Made by a program: the position numbers and the translations under genes. Shown here in pieces: positions 44,801-53,504 of a stretch of DNA of 64,000 bases (within the stretch, counting starts at the first letter, position 1; each line of letters begins with the position of its first letter). This DNA comes from Psychrobacillus sp. BL-248-WT-3 (lineage in GTDB: Bacteria; Bacillota; Bacilli; Bacillales_A; Planococcaceae), in contig NZ_JABAFC010000018.1 of assembly GCF_012843435.1 (NCBI RefSeq), positions 1-64,000 of the forward strand, given 5' to 3'. The notes under the pieces are model-generated. The model had not been told where the DNA came from, did not search any database, and saw only the letters and a list, made by a program, of their open reading frames with translations.

Positions 44801-45016
44801 AATTTGCAACAAAAGTGCTTCTTCATCTTCTTTTACCTCTTCCCGAATATATGAGAGAGCTTTCTTAGTAACCTCTGAAATGTAAGCAGCAAAGTAGGTT
44901 TTTGCCTCTTCAAAATCCATCTTCTCTAGGTCAATTGTATACATTTCAGGAGTAAGCTTCTCTAGCTCTGCATAAATATTTTTGTTTATAGGTAGGTCGT
45001 AAATACCTTCTTTCAA
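41870..45016 (-). CDS. PLD-nuclease / SF2 helicase / DUF3427 fusion protein
   Basis: 1048 aa. An N-terminal helical region (1-130) is followed by a phospholipase D-like nuclease domain (about 135-300) with one HxK motif (H226, K228 in RLHAKAYLF) and GSSNLS (244-249). An SF2 helicase core follows: Walker A ATGVGKT (352-358), DEFHHA (446-451), LTATPERMD, and motif VI QQLGRGLR (648-655). The C-terminal 300 residues look like DUF3427. The whole architecture resembles the helicase-nuclease proteins of phage restriction systems. It starts 78 bp after a NERD gene on the same strand, which supports a shared operon. A defence role is inferred, not shown. Confidence 0.85.
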   Translation of the reverse strand: MKEGIYDLPINKNIYAELEKLTPEMYTIDLEKMDFEEAKTYFAAYISEVTKKALSYIREEVKEDEEALLLQIQTCNQIIQLLSSKLHDEDFVNLQLDERGEILTSVYKKLNSIRAVRKEKPTRPITSISQSSLFTGSQYEPNMLEELKKEIASSDEIEWLVSFIKWSGLRIILNELRDFTIERGGKLRIITTSYMEATDYKALVELSKLPNTEIRVSLDKQRTRLHAKAYLFKRNTGFSTAYIGSSNLSNPALTSGLEWNLKITERDSFDVLRKFEATFESYWNDEEFKSLLPEEYENWEMVQYSLSKETVAEETEQYYFDIQPYHYQKEILDELEVERVIHGQMKNLVVAATGVGKTVISAFDFKRFLKQKPNAKLLFIAHREEILKQSLMTFRTILKDANFGEMFVGKHEPKSFNQVFMSIQSWNSKKMSENTTFDFYDYIIVDEFHHATAPSYRALLDFYQPTILLGLTATPERMDNESILSYFNDRIAAEMRLTEAINRKLLSPFHYFCVTDNVDLTNIKWSRKGYDIGELTNIYTANHRRSDLVIQSIKKYVTSLKEVKGLGFCVSVDHAKYMSSYFNQKNIPSISLHGKSSPEERITAQRKLVSGEINFIFVVDLYNEGIDIPEINTVLFLRPTESLTVFLQQLGRGLRLADGKECLTVLDFVGQAHKDYPFEEKFRALVGKTKHSIHHYIENGFFHLPKGSVIQMEKQAKDYILRNIKAARINKQNLIAKIKHFEADSGMLLTLNNFIQFYHLSLADVYGSQKNRSFERMKVEAGVIKEYVAEYEDLLMKKIHKLFHLDSLDLINFYKKYIEKFEVNTEEERRMEAMLYYSFFSKTPKDLGFSSIKAGLRELLTNQALKDEILQVIEVCFENLRLLEKKSPFNFVSPLRVHAHYTIDQILAAFGYYNEKQKPAFREGVKYFEEERTDVFFVTLNKSDKDFSPSTLYDDYAINEQLFHWQSQSRTSDTSPTARRLFNHRKTNNKISIFVREYRNEGAYTSPFIFLGTADYVKHEGSKPVSIIWKLHEPMPAYLVSSANKNVL

Positions 45017-45094
45017 AGAAACACCTCCATAGAACCTAATCTTATTATTTATTATACTTTACCTCTTTTTTACTCTAATACTTTAGACTTCCTA

Positions 45095-45835
45095 TCACTT
45101 TAGCACATACCGACATTTAGGAAAATTAGAACAACCTTTAAAATCACCATATTTCCCTTTTCTCGTGATAAGATGGCCACTACAACGAGGACAAATTTCA
45201 GTATTTAAGTTAATTTGGTTTGCTACTAGTTTGGTTTTTATTTCTTGGACATGGATCTTTCTCGTTTCCTTGCCTTGTATATTCTCGTTTATTAACAACT
45301 TTGCAATTTGTCTCACACGATAAGGAAGAATTACTTTCTGTTCATAGGATTTTATCGTTTTAAATAAGTCAGATATGTATAACACTCGTACGTGGTCAGA
45401 AGTTATTTCTATATTTTTAAAAGTAGCTTCGTTGCTAAATGCTATTAATGAATAGTAAGGTCCTTCGTACATTTCTTTTATTAAAGCTTGAATAGCAGTA
45501 AGATGAGCAAAGTTTTGCATTACTGGATTGAGAAAATTATAGTTCTTCTTATAAATTACCTGCTTCCAATACTTTTGTCTTTCCTTACCAAATATCCACC
45601 CTTTATAATTTTTAGTCTCGATCACGAATATACCTACTGTTGAGACAACTACATGATCTATTTGTGTTGTTCCTTCTTCATAGGGAAGCAAGAGGTCATG
45701 GAGCACTACATATTCCTCTTCATCTAGACCCATTAATTTACGCTTTACTTGCCACTCACCTATAGACCCTTTTACTGTTGGTTTTTTTAGAATTACTAAA
45801 AAAAATATAAATAGTACTAAAATTATTATACCCAT
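45095..45835 (-). CDS. Membrane-anchored NERD nuclease-like protein with topoisomerase zinc finger
   Basis: 246 aa. An N-terminal hydrophobic anchor (MGIIILVLFIFFLVIL) is followed by a NERD domain at about 22-135: KGSIGEWQVKRKL, QIDHVVVSTVGIFVIETKNY, with the D and ExK residues of the PD-(D/E)xK fold. The C-terminus has a topoisomerase-type C4 zinc finger (CPRC then GCSNFPKC). It could bind and cut DNA at the membrane. It precedes the PLD-helicase gene by 78 bp. Confidence 0.85.
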   Translation of the reverse strand: MGIIILVLFIFFLVILKKPTVKGSIGEWQVKRKLMGLDEEEYVVLHDLLLPYEEGTTQIDHVVVSTVGIFVIETKNYKGWIFGKERQKYWKQVIYKKNYNFLNPVMQNFAHLTAIQALIKEMYEGPYYSLIAFSNEATFKNIEITSDHVRVLYISDLFKTIKSYEQKVILPYRVRQIAKLLINENIQGKETRKIHVQEIKTKLVANQINLNTEICPRCSGHLITRKGKYGDFKGCSNFPKCRYVLK

Positions 45836-45972
45836 TTACTTCTATCCACCCACCTTTAATAGACAATATTTTTACTTTAAATGAAAATTATTCCATATAC
45901 AAGCAAAAAAACAGATACCTAACAAACGGCATCTGTCTTACTCCCTAACTTGCTAATAAGAAAAGTTATCCT

Positions 45973-46266
45973 TTATTTCCACCCATAAAAATCTAAAAAT
46001 TTATCCGGTATTCTTAATTCTAGCTGTTGCTCCAATTCCTTTAAGAAGATATTCATATCTGCTTCATCAAACCATTTCTGACTGTTTTCTAAACTCACAT
46101 TAGATTTCCCGTAGTTAATAGCACATCCAAAACTGCCTCTATCATAACCTAAAGTAATAATGAAGTATTTATATGCTTGGAAGTCTATCGAGAACATTTC
46201 TTGTGGTGTATCTGTTAAGTTGTAAATTGAAAAATTATCTACTCGGTCTCCAAAGTATTCTTTCAA
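45973..46266 (-). CDS. Small hypothetical protein, start uncertain
   Basis: The ORF from the TTG at 46266 gives 97 aa but has no ribosome binding site. The same frame stays open upstream to a CTG at 46314. A strong GGGGGAGTG lies 6 nt before that CTG, partly inside the last codons of the upstream SNF2 gene. Translation probably starts there (113 aa) or the true ATG at 46318 is frameshifted. The protein is an alpha-beta fold (YKYFIITLGYDRGSFGCAI, then KWFDEADMNIFLKELEQQLE) and ends in DFYGWK. Family not recognised; small immunity-like or SUKH-like proteins are possible. Confidence 0.55.
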   Translation of the reverse strand: MKEYFGDRVDNFSIYNLTDTPQEMFSIDFQAYKYFIITLGYDRGSFGCAINYGKSNVSLENSQKWFDEADMNIFLKELEQQLELRIPDKFLDFYGWK

Positions 46267-46319
46267 TGCTTTAGTGAAGCTTTTTGCTGTGTCTTTTGCA
46301 TTTTCTTTCTTCAGTCATC

Positions 46320-49300
46320 TCACTCCCCCATCAAAACCTCTAAAATGTCTTCTTCATTCATTCCAGCTAATATATCTTGTCCGGAATGGATTACTTCTTC
46401 TATTAGATTTTGTTTTCTGTGCTGGAGCTGTGTAATTTTTTCTTCAATGGTGCCTTTTGCTACCAATCGAATGACTTGGACCTCATTTGTTTGGCCCATG
46501 CGGTGAGCACGATCTGCTGCTTGCTGCTCCACTGCTGGATTCCACCACAGGTCATATAATATTACTGTGTCTGCTCCGGTGAGATTAAGCCCTGTCCCCC
46601 CTGCTTTCAATGATAAGAGGAACAAGTCTCCCTCTCCTTCGTTAAATCGTTCGCACAGACTGACACGATCCACTGGAGGGGTTTGTCCGTCTATATAAAA
46701 GTATGGTGCACCCTGCTTAATGAGCTGCCTACGGATAATGGCTAGCATTTGAGTAAACTGAGAAAAGACAAGCACTCGTCTACCTGTCATTCGGCAATCC
46801 TCTAAAATCTCCATTAACTGCTCATATTTAGCGGAGCTCCCTTCATAGCCTTCTACAAAGAGGGCTGGGTGACAGCATAATTGTCGCAGCCTAGTTAGCC
46901 CAGCAAGAAACTTAATACGATTTTTTCGAAAGGTCTTTTTCTTTAAGTGCTTAAGTGCATCGTGCTTGAGCTCTGCCAAGTGAGCAGCGTAGAGCTTTTT
47001 CTGCTCGACCTGCAGTTCGGAATAGATGACCATTTCCGTTTTCTTAGGCAGCTCTTGTAAAACATCCGTTTTCATACGCCGCAATATAAATGGGCGAACT
47101 TGTTTGGCGATATGCTCTCTTCTCATCTCACTGAATTCTCTTCTGTTTGGCAATAGACCAGGAAATACAACATAGAAAATAGACCAAAGCTCGTCTAAAG
47201 AGTTTTCTATTGGTGTCCCGGTAAGTGCAAATCGATGCTTGGCCTGTAGCATCTTCACTGCCCGAGCTGTTTTTGTCATTGGATTTTTAAAAGCCTGTGC
47301 CTCATCAAAAAATACAGTATGAAAGAAAAGATCTCTATAACACTCTGTGTCCATTCGTAGGGAAGGATAGGAGGTGACGAGGACATCAGCCTCTATCCCA
47401 GCTTTCCATGCCACATTTCTGTCTGCCTTACTGCCATCGATGATTTGTACATCTATATGTGGAGTAAACTTGCCTAGCTCGTTTTTCCAATTATAGAGGA
47501 GTGATGCAGGCGTAACGACCAATATGGGCTGTTTTCGAACACGAGATTCTGATAGCACCGATTCAATAAAGGCAATGCTTTGAAGTGTTTTCCCTAGCCC
47601 CATATCGTCTGCGAGTATACCTCCAAAACCATATGATGCCATCAGTTTAAACCATCTGAAGCCCGCCTTTTGGTAGTCTCGTAATACATTTTCTAACCCT
47701 AATGGTACATCCTCTTCCAGGTTCTCCGGCTCATTTAGATTCCTAAGGAGCTTAGCAAATCTTTGTCCTGGCTCAAGTAGATCCCCTCGACTTAGTGTCT
47801 GTGCAATCTGCATCCCCTTTAGAACAGGAACCTGCATCCCGTCCCGAAAATGTTCACTGCTTACCTCCATGTCCTCCATGAATCTTGCAAGGTCTACAAA
47901 TTCAGGTGTTTCAAGCGACACTAGATTCCCGTTTGGTATCCGATAAAATCTTCTTTTTTCTTCAATGGCTGTCATCAGCTGTTGAATTTCTTTTTCCTTT
48001 ATACCGTCTAGCTCAAAGCGAAACTCTAGCCACTCGGTTCTTTCCTTCATCTCAATCCTTATCTTTGGACCTGTATATTCCTTCACTACCCGTAATTTCA
48101 CAGCAGTAGAAGCGTATACCTGCACCCACTTTTCAACATTTGGCAATACATAATACAGGAAGTTATATTCTTCTTCCTCATCCATTAAGTAAAATCCCCC
48201 TGGCGTTTGGGTGAACCCGCAGTCCAACAAGAGCTTCATGATTTCGAGCTCCTTCTCTCTTTGACGCCGTATACCAGGAAAATGGGTGAATGACTCCTCT
48301 GTTTCCTCACAGGGATTGACTAGCAGATGGCCGTAATGGAACTCTAAGCCAGCAAGCAGGCGATTTTTCACCCTATCGAGAAACAGCTTCGCCTTTAGAG
48401 GAGTTTCTCCCATCCTTTTAGAGATAGGCTCCGCTATGTAGACCTGACCTAGCTTCATCAAGCCTGGTAGAACTGTTTTCATGAATTGGTCGATATTGTT
48501 CTCTAGAATGATTAGCTCATGCTTACCAGATTGGTCCAGCATGCTTTTTAGTTCTGCCAGTCTGCTTGTCTCCTCCGGCTGTAGCTTGTATAGCACCCCT
48601 TTAGAAAATGCGTAGCCATAGGATCTGTATACGGTCACCATATCGAGACCTTTTACGTTCAACTGATAGTCAGGCTTCTTCGCTTCATCAAATTCAAAAC
48701 GTATCGGCAGCTCTTGACCAAGCTGAATACCTTCATAGTAAAAATCATCATGTAGAAACTTAACTCTCGGTGCTTTTATGAGTAAAGGGAGAAGTCTATC
48801 CCAATCGGTGGCCGACATAAGCAAAATATCGTCCTGTATTAATGCCTTACTATTTACGCGCTGACTTTTCATTAATATTTGAAGTACGTCATCCGTTTCC
48901 CTTGTAAAGCTAAAGACCTCCGGTGCATAGAAGTAGCCTGGCGAATATTCGAAAGGTCTTCTTCTTTCCATTTCATAGAGAAATTTTGCTACCTGCTTTA
49001 TTTCTTGAAATGGTTCGGGGCCAACAGTTAACTGTATACCGAATCCGTAAGCCCCTCCCTCCAAAGGAACTGTACAGCACGTGAACTCCATCTCCAGTAT
49101 CTTTCTTTCATCAAAGTGCAGCTGCTTTCCTGTAGGTGGTGAGGTCTTTTTTTCAAATAGATTTAGCATTCTTTCTGCCAAATAACCATCCATTCGTTGC
49201 TTTTCATCGAGTGAGATGAGAGCAGCCGCAATATGCTGACAATAGGTGGAAACAAAACCGACAGGGGGACATGTACAAGTGGCCACAATCTCTCCAACGG

Positions 49301-49484
49301 AGTCAGCTTTTATAGTGACAATAAAATTCTCTCCTGCCTTTACAGTAGCTTTCATCACCTTTTCATCTTTAGGGCTAGGATGAAGATGCACCTTATCCGC
49401 AAGAAAATAAGCCTTACCCTTTTTAAAAGCAGTAATGCCACATAGTTCTTTAATTTTCTTTTCGTTTATCGTACTATTCATCAT
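46320..49484 (-). CDS. SWIM zinc finger SNF2 helicase
   Basis: 1054 aa. An N-terminal SWIM domain has CTC (C70, C72) and CQH (C82, H84). A long SNF2-associated helical region follows. The ATPase core is at 600-1040: DDMGLGKT (626-633), DEAQ (727-730), LTGTPIENS, the C-terminal LKAGGTGLNLTGADTVI and DRAHRMGQ. This is the YwqA/RapA-like type of Bacillales, acting on nucleic acid-protein complexes. The ATG has AAAGGG 6 nt upstream, with a second ATG next to it. It sits next to the NERD operon but is likely housekeeping. Confidence 0.9.
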   Translation of the reverse strand: MMNSTINEKKIKELCGITAFKKGKAYFLADKVHLHPSPKDEKVMKATVKAGENFIVTIKADSVGEIVATCTCPPVGFVSTYCQHIAAALISLDEKQRMDGYLAERMLNLFEKKTSPPTGKQLHFDERKILEMEFTCCTVPLEGGAYGFGIQLTVGPEPFQEIKQVAKFLYEMERRRPFEYSPGYFYAPEVFSFTRETDDVLQILMKSQRVNSKALIQDDILLMSATDWDRLLPLLIKAPRVKFLHDDFYYEGIQLGQELPIRFEFDEAKKPDYQLNVKGLDMVTVYRSYGYAFSKGVLYKLQPEETSRLAELKSMLDQSGKHELIILENNIDQFMKTVLPGLMKLGQVYIAEPISKRMGETPLKAKLFLDRVKNRLLAGLEFHYGHLLVNPCEETEESFTHFPGIRRQREKELEIMKLLLDCGFTQTPGGFYLMDEEEEYNFLYYVLPNVEKWVQVYASTAVKLRVVKEYTGPKIRIEMKERTEWLEFRFELDGIKEKEIQQLMTAIEEKRRFYRIPNGNLVSLETPEFVDLARFMEDMEVSSEHFRDGMQVPVLKGMQIAQTLSRGDLLEPGQRFAKLLRNLNEPENLEEDVPLGLENVLRDYQKAGFRWFKLMASYGFGGILADDMGLGKTLQSIAFIESVLSESRVRKQPILVVTPASLLYNWKNELGKFTPHIDVQIIDGSKADRNVAWKAGIEADVLVTSYPSLRMDTECYRDLFFHTVFFDEAQAFKNPMTKTARAVKMLQAKHRFALTGTPIENSLDELWSIFYVVFPGLLPNRREFSEMRREHIAKQVRPFILRRMKTDVLQELPKKTEMVIYSELQVEQKKLYAAHLAELKHDALKHLKKKTFRKNRIKFLAGLTRLRQLCCHPALFVEGYEGSSAKYEQLMEILEDCRMTGRRVLVFSQFTQMLAIIRRQLIKQGAPYFYIDGQTPPVDRVSLCERFNEGEGDLFLLSLKAGGTGLNLTGADTVILYDLWWNPAVEQQAADRAHRMGQTNEVQVIRLVAKGTIEEKITQLQHRKQNLIEEVIHSGQDILAGMNEEDILEVLMGE

Positions 49485-49579
49485 CTAAAACCCTTTCTCT
49501 GTTTCTGTTTCTAGTTAGCTCTATTTTAGCATGATAGGAATGTTTGTGCGCCTTGTGCATTCTTTACGATCAACAGCAT

Positions 49580-49615
49580 AGACAAAAAGAAAAGGACGCC
49601 CATTGTTGGACGTCC
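49580..49615 (-). terminator. Terminator of the siderophore uptake operon
   Basis: On the minus strand GGACGTCC pairs with GGGCGTCC (one G-T wobble) and is followed by TTTTCTTTTT. It lies 11 bp beyond the stop of the binding-protein gene. Confidence 0.8.
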
Positions 49616-49625
49616 ATCTCTCCTA

Positions 49626-50549
49626 TTATTTAGACTCTAAAATATCTTGTAAATTTTCTAATGCCAATTTGTTTCCATAAGCTGAATAATCTAACCATGG
49701 ATTTTCACCTATAACAAATACTTGGTCATTTTTAACAGCATTTAGACTTTGCCAGATAGGATCGTTTTGTAGCTCTTCAAAAACTTCCTCACTACCTTCA
49801 TCAACAGAAGAAACTAGGACAAACATTGTGTCCGCATTGAAATCAGGGAGTACTTCCTTCGAAATATTTTCCCAATTGCCATCTATTTGATTTACACCGT
49901 TGGCAGGAGTAAATTTCAAGTCTTCAAATAGGATTGGACCAAGTGGTCGTTCCATCCCATAGACACGAATACCTTTAGCAGATACTCGCACTGCCATTAC
50001 AGTGCCATCACCAATTTTTTCTTTAGCTAGAGTAGCGACCTTCTCTACTTGAGCATCATAGTCAGCGATAAATTCCTCTGCTGTTTCTTTACGGTCCGCA
50101 ATTTCAGCGATATTTAGCAGGTGATCCTTCCATCGACCTTCGTCTAGGTTAATCACATGTGTCGTTGCAATTGCTTCGTATTTATCTAAACCATGCTTCT
50201 CTGCAAACTCTGCATCGATAAAGATTTCATCAGGTTGCATGGCAATCAAAGCTTCCATATCTGGCTCTTTTGTGAAACCTAGATATTCTGTAGAAGGGAA
50301 ACGCTCCGGATCAAGTGGTAAGTAATCACTCGTTGTCGTTCCATCTGGAGTAATTCCTAAAGCCATTAAATCTCCCGTTAAAAAGATGGAGATAGAGGCT
50401 ACTTTTTTATCATATTCATCAGTTGTTACTGTTTCATCAACTGCTGACTCACTTTTTTTATCTGTCGTTGTATCATCTTTTGTCTCTGAACCACATGCGG
50501 CTAACAACAATAGCAGCAATGCTGTCATTATAACTAATATTTTTTTCAT
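49626..50549 (-). CDS. Siderophore/iron-complex ABC substrate-binding lipoprotein
   Basis: 307 aa. Lipobox LAAC with C19 follows a leucine-rich signal peptide. The class III helical-backbone binding fold shows VASISIFLTGDLMALGITPDG, LDPERFPSTEYLGFTKEPDM and LIAMQPDEIFIDAEF. A Fur box (50571-50585) lies 22 bp upstream of the ATG, so it has its own iron-repressed promoter. It is the last gene after the ATPase and two permeases. Likely ligand: a catecholate or hydroxamate ferri-siderophore. Confidence 0.9.
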   Translation of the reverse strand: MKKILVIMTALLLLLLAACGSETKDDTTTDKKSESAVDETVTTDEYDKKVASISIFLTGDLMALGITPDGTTTSDYLPLDPERFPSTEYLGFTKEPDMEALIAMQPDEIFIDAEFAEKHGLDKYEAIATTHVINLDEGRWKDHLLNIAEIADRKETAEEFIADYDAQVEKVATLAKEKIGDGTVMAVRVSAKGIRVYGMERPLGPILFEDLKFTPANGVNQIDGNWENISKEVLPDFNADTMFVLVSSVDEGSEEVFEELQNDPIWQSLNAVKNDQVFVIGENPWLDYSAYGNKLALENLQDILESK

Positions 50550-50570
50550 TGTTCTCTCCTAATCTTTAAT

Positions 50571-50585
50571 TGATAACGATTATCA
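50571..50585. promoter_or_regulatory. Fur box, binding-protein gene
   Basis: TGATAACGATTATCA, one change from the 7-1-7 consensus TGATAATNATTATCA, just upstream of the lipoprotein gene. Confidence 0.85.
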
Positions 50586-50619
50586 TTATAAATTAGAAAA
50601 TGCTGAAACACAACGTTTT

Positions 50620-51477
50620 TTAGTATTTTTTTGCTTTGAATAGCAAGTATAGAAAGTATGGAGCTCCAATCGCCGAGACAATCACTCCTGCAGGAATTGC
50701 GCTAGGTTCAAATATAGAGCGGGCTATCGTATCGGATAACACTAAAATTACTACCCCTACCAATCCCGAAATTGGCAATAAATATTCGTGAGCTGGGCCT
50801 ACTAATCTTCTTGCAATATGAGGTGCCACAAGACCTATGAATCCAATTCCTCCAGTCATCGCCACACTTGCACAAGATAAGGCAACCGCAAGTCCTAACA
50901 ATTTAATCCGTTCATCATTCACTCTCGTCCCAATACTCATAGCTAACTGGAGGGATAAATATAAGGTAACTGCATTAAATCCTGCTGCAATTGCTATACC
51001 TACTAGCAATAATCTATTAGGCAAAAGGCCTTTCCCTTTTTCATAAGCAAACAACATGATCAACGTGGCTGCTATTATACCCCCTGCAAATGTAAACAAA
51101 GGAATCGTAAGAGCAGGCAGTGTATTTAAGGAAGTAAAATATGTCATATAAATCATTAAGCCGACGCCTGCTCCTGCATGTATACCTAAAACACCTGGGT
51201 CAGCTAATGGATTTCGGGTAATGCCTTGAAAAATTGCACCTGCAACACCAAGCCCAAAGCCTGCTAATACTGTTATACAGATTCTCGGTAAACGATAGTC
51301 GAATAAAATCATTTCCCGTATATCCGTACCTTGTCCAAGCAATGTTTTTATAACATCAAAAGGAGCTATTTTTAAAGAGCCTGTATTCAACCCATATAAT
51401 ATGGTGATCAGAACCACTATCAATAGAACAAATCCAACTTTTCTCATCTTTTGTTTTCTTTTCTGAAACATATTCAT
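50620..51477 (-). CDS. FecCD-family siderophore permease with an internal in-frame deletion
   Basis: 285 aa, about 50 shorter than the usual FecCD length of about 335. It has LPRICITVLAGFGLGVAGAIF and the conserved GIGFIGLVAPHIARRL and SDTIARSIFEP ends. Aligned with the partner permease encoded next to it (51474-52505), the stretch between YLSLQ and LAMSIGTRV lacks about 47-50 residues. This is where the partner has a membrane helix and cytoplasmic loop before the MGEEIATNLG equivalent. The join is at about residue 177-180 (position 50937-50947). The reading frame is intact, so a truncated protein would be made, probably unable to form a normal channel. ATGA overlap with the upstream permease. 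Confidence 0.85.
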   Translation of the reverse strand: MNMFQKRKQKMRKVGFVLLIVVLITILYGLNTGSLKIAPFDVIKTLLGQGTDIREMILFDYRLPRICITVLAGFGLGVAGAIFQGITRNPLADPGVLGIHAGAGVGLMIYMTYFTSLNTLPALTIPLFTFAGGIIAATLIMLFAYEKGKGLLPNRLLLVGIAIAAGFNAVTLYLSLQLAMSIGTRVNDERIKLLGLAVALSCASVAMTGGIGFIGLVAPHIARRLVGPAHEYLLPISGLVGVVILVLSDTIARSIFEPSAIPAGVIVSAIGAPYFLYLLFKAKKY

Positions 51478-52505
51478 AGTCGTCTCTTTTCCCTTCTAGC
51501 AATAAATAAAAAGAAAGGAACACCAATCATGGCAACGATAACACCTATAGCAAATTCCTTCGGTGGATCAATGGTTCGTGCAACCAAATCAGCAACTACT
51601 AACAAAAAAGCGCCAAGTACTGCGCTCATAGGAAGGACAAATCGATAATCTACCCCGACTAGCTTTCGAGAAATATGTGGAATGACTAATCCTACGAAAG
51701 CGATGGAACCAACTGCGGAAACAGAGACTCCAGCCAACAACAAGGCACATAATACAGCAAGCAATCGTATTCTCTTTGTATTTAAACCTAAATTAGTAGC
51801 TATTTCTTCTCCCATAGCCATCAATGATAAAGGTTTACCAAGCAGCATAGAGAACATTAAAACAATAAGCAAAATAGGTGCGATTAATAAAAGCTGCTCC
51901 CACTCCACTCCTGCAACTCCACCGGCATACCAAAATGCCAAGTCTTGACTCAGCTCAAAGTAAATAGCTATACCCGAAGTTAAAGAATGAAGCATAGAGG
52001 CGATCACGGTGCCAGCCAGTGTGAGCTTAATTGGCGTTAGCCCACCTGGGGAGTTCATACCAAGTAAAAAAATGAGCATGGTCGTACAGGCTGCCCCTAG
52101 GAAAGAAAGAACCATAAGGGCAGAGAATGGAAGCTGCGGAAAGAAGACAAACGTAAGGGCAACAACAAAGGCTGCTCCAGCGTTAATCCCTAGAACTCCG
52201 ACATCAGCTAAAGGGTTTCTAGTTACTCCTTGCATTAAAGCGCCTGCCACTGCAAAGGCAGCCCCTACCAACGCAGCAGCTAATACTCGAGGAAACCGAA
52301 CAAACTGAAGAACTTGATAATCTATATTGTCTTGACTACCTTTCCAAAGAGCATTCCAAACCGTTTCCAAGGGCAAGCTTTTTGCACCAAAGGAAAATGC
52401 AAACAGCATGCTAACGAGTAACAACAATACACTTATAAAAAAGGTCACATAAAACCTTCTATTGCTTTCCTTACAATAAAGATCCGTTGTTTTATCATCT
52501 ATCAC
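51474..52505 (-). CDS. FecCD-family siderophore permease
   Basis: 343 aa, full family length, about ten membrane helices. RFPRVLAAALVGAAFAVAGALM, SIAFVGLVIPHISRKLVGVD and ADLVARTIDPP are family landmarks. A middle segment with MGEEIATNLG is present. ATG overlaps the stop of the ATPase gene and its own stop overlaps the next ATG, so the three membrane genes are translationally coupled. It transports a ferri-siderophore with the ATPase FecE-like partner. Confidence 0.9.
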   Translation of the reverse strand: MIDDKTTDLYCKESNRRFYVTFFISVLLLLVSMLFAFSFGAKSLPLETVWNALWKGSQDNIDYQVLQFVRFPRVLAAALVGAAFAVAGALMQGVTRNPLADVGVLGINAGAAFVVALTFVFFPQLPFSALMVLSFLGAACTTMLIFLLGMNSPGGLTPIKLTLAGTVIASMLHSLTSGIAIYFELSQDLAFWYAGGVAGVEWEQLLLIAPILLIVLMFSMLLGKPLSLMAMGEEIATNLGLNTKRIRLLAVLCALLLAGVSVSAVGSIAFVGLVIPHISRKLVGVDYRFVLPMSAVLGAFLLVVADLVARTIDPPKEFAIGVIVAMIGVPFFLFIARREKRRL

Positions 52506-53299
52506 TTCTCTTCACCTATCACATCCATTGGAATACATATCGGAACCCCTGTTTTTGGTTCAATCCAAATAGTAGCTTCGATTTGAAACACGTCCTTCAT
52601 AACTTCCTCTGTCACAACCTCGTGGGGATTTCCTTTACTGACCACTTTACCTTCTTTAATACATATAATATGATCTGCAAAACGAGTGGCATGGTTTAAG
52701 TCATGTACAACCATCACAATAGTACATTGCTCTTCTCGATTTAGTTTTTGGATAAGCTTTAGAACCTCTAACTGATGACCCATATCTAAAAAAGTCGTGG
52801 GTTCGTCTAACAATAAAATATTTGTTTTTTGAGCTAGCGCCAGGGCGATCCATGCTCGCTGCCTTTGACCGCCCGACAGCTCATCTACTGGACGATTTTG
52901 AAATTCTATTAAACCTGTAGCTTCCATTGACCATTGGATAATTTCAAAGTCTTGCTTTGTATTCGTACTGAATGCCTTCTGATGTGGATATCTTCCATAA
53001 GCAACTAGCTCACTGACCGTCAATCCGTCTGGTGCAATTGGGTTCTGTGGTAATATTGCTAATCTCTTTGCGATCTCTTTAGTAGAGAAGGTATGGATGG
53101 CTTCCCCATCCAGCAAAACTTGGCCACTCTGAGGCTCTAGTAAACGAGCAATCGTTTTTAATATCGTTGATTTCCCAGAGCCATTCGCTCCTACCAATGC
53201 AGTAACTTTTCCGATTGGAATAGAAATATTTAAATCATCTACAATTATTTTTTTATCGTAGGCTATTGATAGATTTTTTGTTTGAAAGTTTATTATCAT
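52502..53299 (-). CDS. Siderophore ABC transporter ATPase, FecE/FhuC family
   Basis: 265 aa. Walker A GANGSGKST (about 39-47), signature LSGGQRQRA, Walker B ILLLDEPTTFLDMG, then VVHDLNHATRF with the switch histidine. It is the first gene of the operon and lies 26 bp from a Fur box (53326-53340). Start ATG; Shine-Dalgarno weak (TAGG). Cytosolic energy subunit. Confidence 0.9.
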   Translation of the reverse strand: MIINFQTKNLSIAYDKKIIVDDLNISIPIGKVTALVGANGSGKSTILKTIARLLEPQSGQVLLDGEAIHTFSTKEIAKRLAILPQNPIAPDGLTVSELVAYGRYPHQKAFSTNTKQDFEIIQWSMEATGLIEFQNRPVDELSGGQRQRAWIALALAQKTNILLLDEPTTFLDMGHQLEVLKLIQKLNREEQCTIVMVVHDLNHATRFADHIICIKEGKVVSKGNPHEVVTEEVMKDVFQIEATIWIEPKTGVPICIPMDVIGEEK

Positions 53300-53325
53300 A
53301 TGTATCCTATCTCACTGAATTTTAT

Positions 53326-53340
53326 TGATAACCATTATCA
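53326..53340. promoter_or_regulatory. Fur box, siderophore operon
   Basis: TGATAACCATTATCA, one change from the consensus, upstream of the ATPase gene. Together with the box at 50571 it gives the locus two iron-controlled promoters. Confidence 0.85.
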
Positions 53341-53409
53341 TTATTTAACGATATAGACAACTTACTTTAAAGTCAATGACAGATAAGTTTAGGAAATATA
53401 AGGAATAAG

Positions 53410-53441
53410 AGGGTGATCAAGACACACGTCATGACCACCCT
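53410..53441 (-). terminator. Terminator-like hairpin after the LXG immunity genes
   Basis: AGGGTGATCAAGA pairs with TCATGACCACCCT (two mismatches) around a 6-nt loop. The T tail is poor. It lies about 60 bp past the stop of the last immunity gene. Confidence 0.5.
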
Positions 53442-53504
53442 CCTATATGGTTGTGCCTATCCATTTTTAAACTTTGTAAACTCCAAAACTAGGAACATCT
53501 ACGC

